Source: an uncultured Clostridia bacterium
Lineage (GTDB): Bacteria > Bacillota > Clostridia > UBA1381
Assembly (NCBI GenBank): GCA_934501535.1
Contig: CAKSUM010000025.1
Span: 1-30,355 of the forward strand
DNA length: 30,355 bases
Reading direction: 5' to 3'
Below, one piece after another: positions 29,890 to 30,355 of this stretch (positions within the stretch are counted from its first letter, which is position 1; each line of letters begins with the position of its first letter). Position numbers and translations under genes: made by a program. The notes under the pieces were generated by a model. The model was not told where the DNA came from, searched no databases, and saw nothing but the letters and a program-made list of their open reading frames with translations.

Positions 29890-30355
29890 ATGAAACAACA
29901 GTTTTATGAGTGCGATCATTGCGGAAATATGATTGCGTTTGTCAAAGACAGCGGATTTTCCGTCATCTGTTGCGACAAGGAAATGCAAGAGGTAATTCCC
30001 GGCGCAATTGACGCATCCACCGAAAAGCATATTCCGGCATATTCCGTTAAAGACGGAATTGTAACTGTGGAGGTTGGCTCAATGCTCCATCCGATGACTG
30101 AAGAACACCACATCGAGTGGATTTCACTGCAAACAAAATATGGCAATCAGCGTAAAGAACTGTGCTCGGAAGGCGAGCCGTGTGTGACTTTTGCCGTCTG
30201 TGAGGGTGATGAGGTTGAGGCAGTGTTTGCCTACTGCAATCTGCACGGGCTGTGGGAGGCAGGTGGACAGAAAAGAAGGTACAGTGTAAATATGAAAAAT
30301 GTTTCCGAAAAGCATAACGAAGAAGCAGAACCTTTCTCCCAAGCACTGCATTTCG
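29890..30355 (+). CDS. Desulfoferrodoxin / superoxide reductase (runs off window)
   Basis: The first 155 residues of a superoxide reductase, which reduces superoxide to peroxide in anaerobes. The desulforedoxin centre I is Cys8, Cys11, Cys27 and Cys28. Centre II ligands are Glu45-Lys46-His47 (EKH), His67, His73 and the C-terminal Cys116 and His119 in YCNLHGLW. AAAGGAGG lies 8 nt upstream of the ATG. The family normally stops just after CNLHGLW, near residue 125, but here the frame stays open for at least another 33 residues (GGQKRRYSVNMKNVSEKHNE...) to the window edge. A fusion, a lost stop or a natural extension are all possible. Confidence 0.9.
   Translation, partial: MKQQFYECDHCGNMIAFVKDSGFSVICCDKEMQEVIPGAIDASTEKHIPAYSVKDGIVTVEVGSMLHPMTEEHHIEWISLQTKYGNQRKELCSEGEPCVTFAVCEGDEVEAVFAYCNLHGLWEAGGQKRRYSVNMKNVSEKHNEEAEPFSQALHF

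Overview
The window looks like a chromosomal segment of an anaerobic, probably endospore-forming member of the Clostridia (Bacillota), possibly an uncultured gut lineage. Several things point this way: the conserved Firmicute block yqfC-yqfD-phoH-ybeY-dgkA-era-yqzL-recO, a YlbJ-type sporulation membrane protein, the homodimeric GlyRS, and anaerobe-type oxygen defence (PerR, reverse rubrerythrin, superoxide reductase). Promoters follow a clear sigma-A pattern (TTGNNN, 16-17 nt, often TGN before the -10) and ribosome binding sites are strong AGGAGG types. Five genes appear to use TTG start codons.

Layout. 1-1.7 kb (minus): the first codons of a probable sugar ABC permease and a complete solute-binding lipoprotein, separated by a hairpin terminator. 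1.8-3.65 kb: a decayed AraC-type HTH fragment and a MATE exporter. 3.7-7.4 kb (minus): a GxDLY-type SGNH hydrolase, then a probable three-gene operon of a PLP enzyme of the methionine gamma-lyase/aluminium-resistance family, an ArsP_2-type metal exporter and a DUF1294 protein. 7.5-12.3 kb (plus): PflA-like radical SAM protein, alpha/beta hydrolase, RelQ-type (p)ppGpp synthetase, second SGNH hydrolase, and an EamA-type transporter broken by one frameshift. 12.3-15.0 kb (minus): a heparinase-II/III-like protein without its usual catalytic motifs, and BirA.

15.03-15.47 kb is a 434-bp intergenic region between divergent birA and glyS. It carries two perfect and three 8/9 DnaA boxes within about 105 bp, next to an AT-rich stretch. 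This is the most unexpected element of the window.

15.5-19.6 kb (plus): glyS, mscL, a secreted protein with two copper-amine-oxidase-N repeats, and a large FAD-dependent oxidoreductase. 19.7-26.8 kb (minus): pyridoxamine kinase, rpsT, then the housekeeping cluster dCMP deaminase, recO, yqzL, era, dgkA, ybeY, phoH, yqfD, yqfC. This links tRNA, ribosome and cell-envelope maintenance to sporulation. 26.9-30.36 kb (plus): ylbJ, an autoregulated perR with a canonical 19-bp Fur box over its transcription start, reverse rubrerythrin, the remnant of an integrative element (truncated tyrosine integrase plus inverted repeats), and a superoxide reductase gene that runs off the window behind its own 27-bp palindromic operator candidate.

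No rRNA, tRNA, CRISPR array or intact insertion sequence was seen. Family assignments rest on reading motifs by eye; no database search was run.
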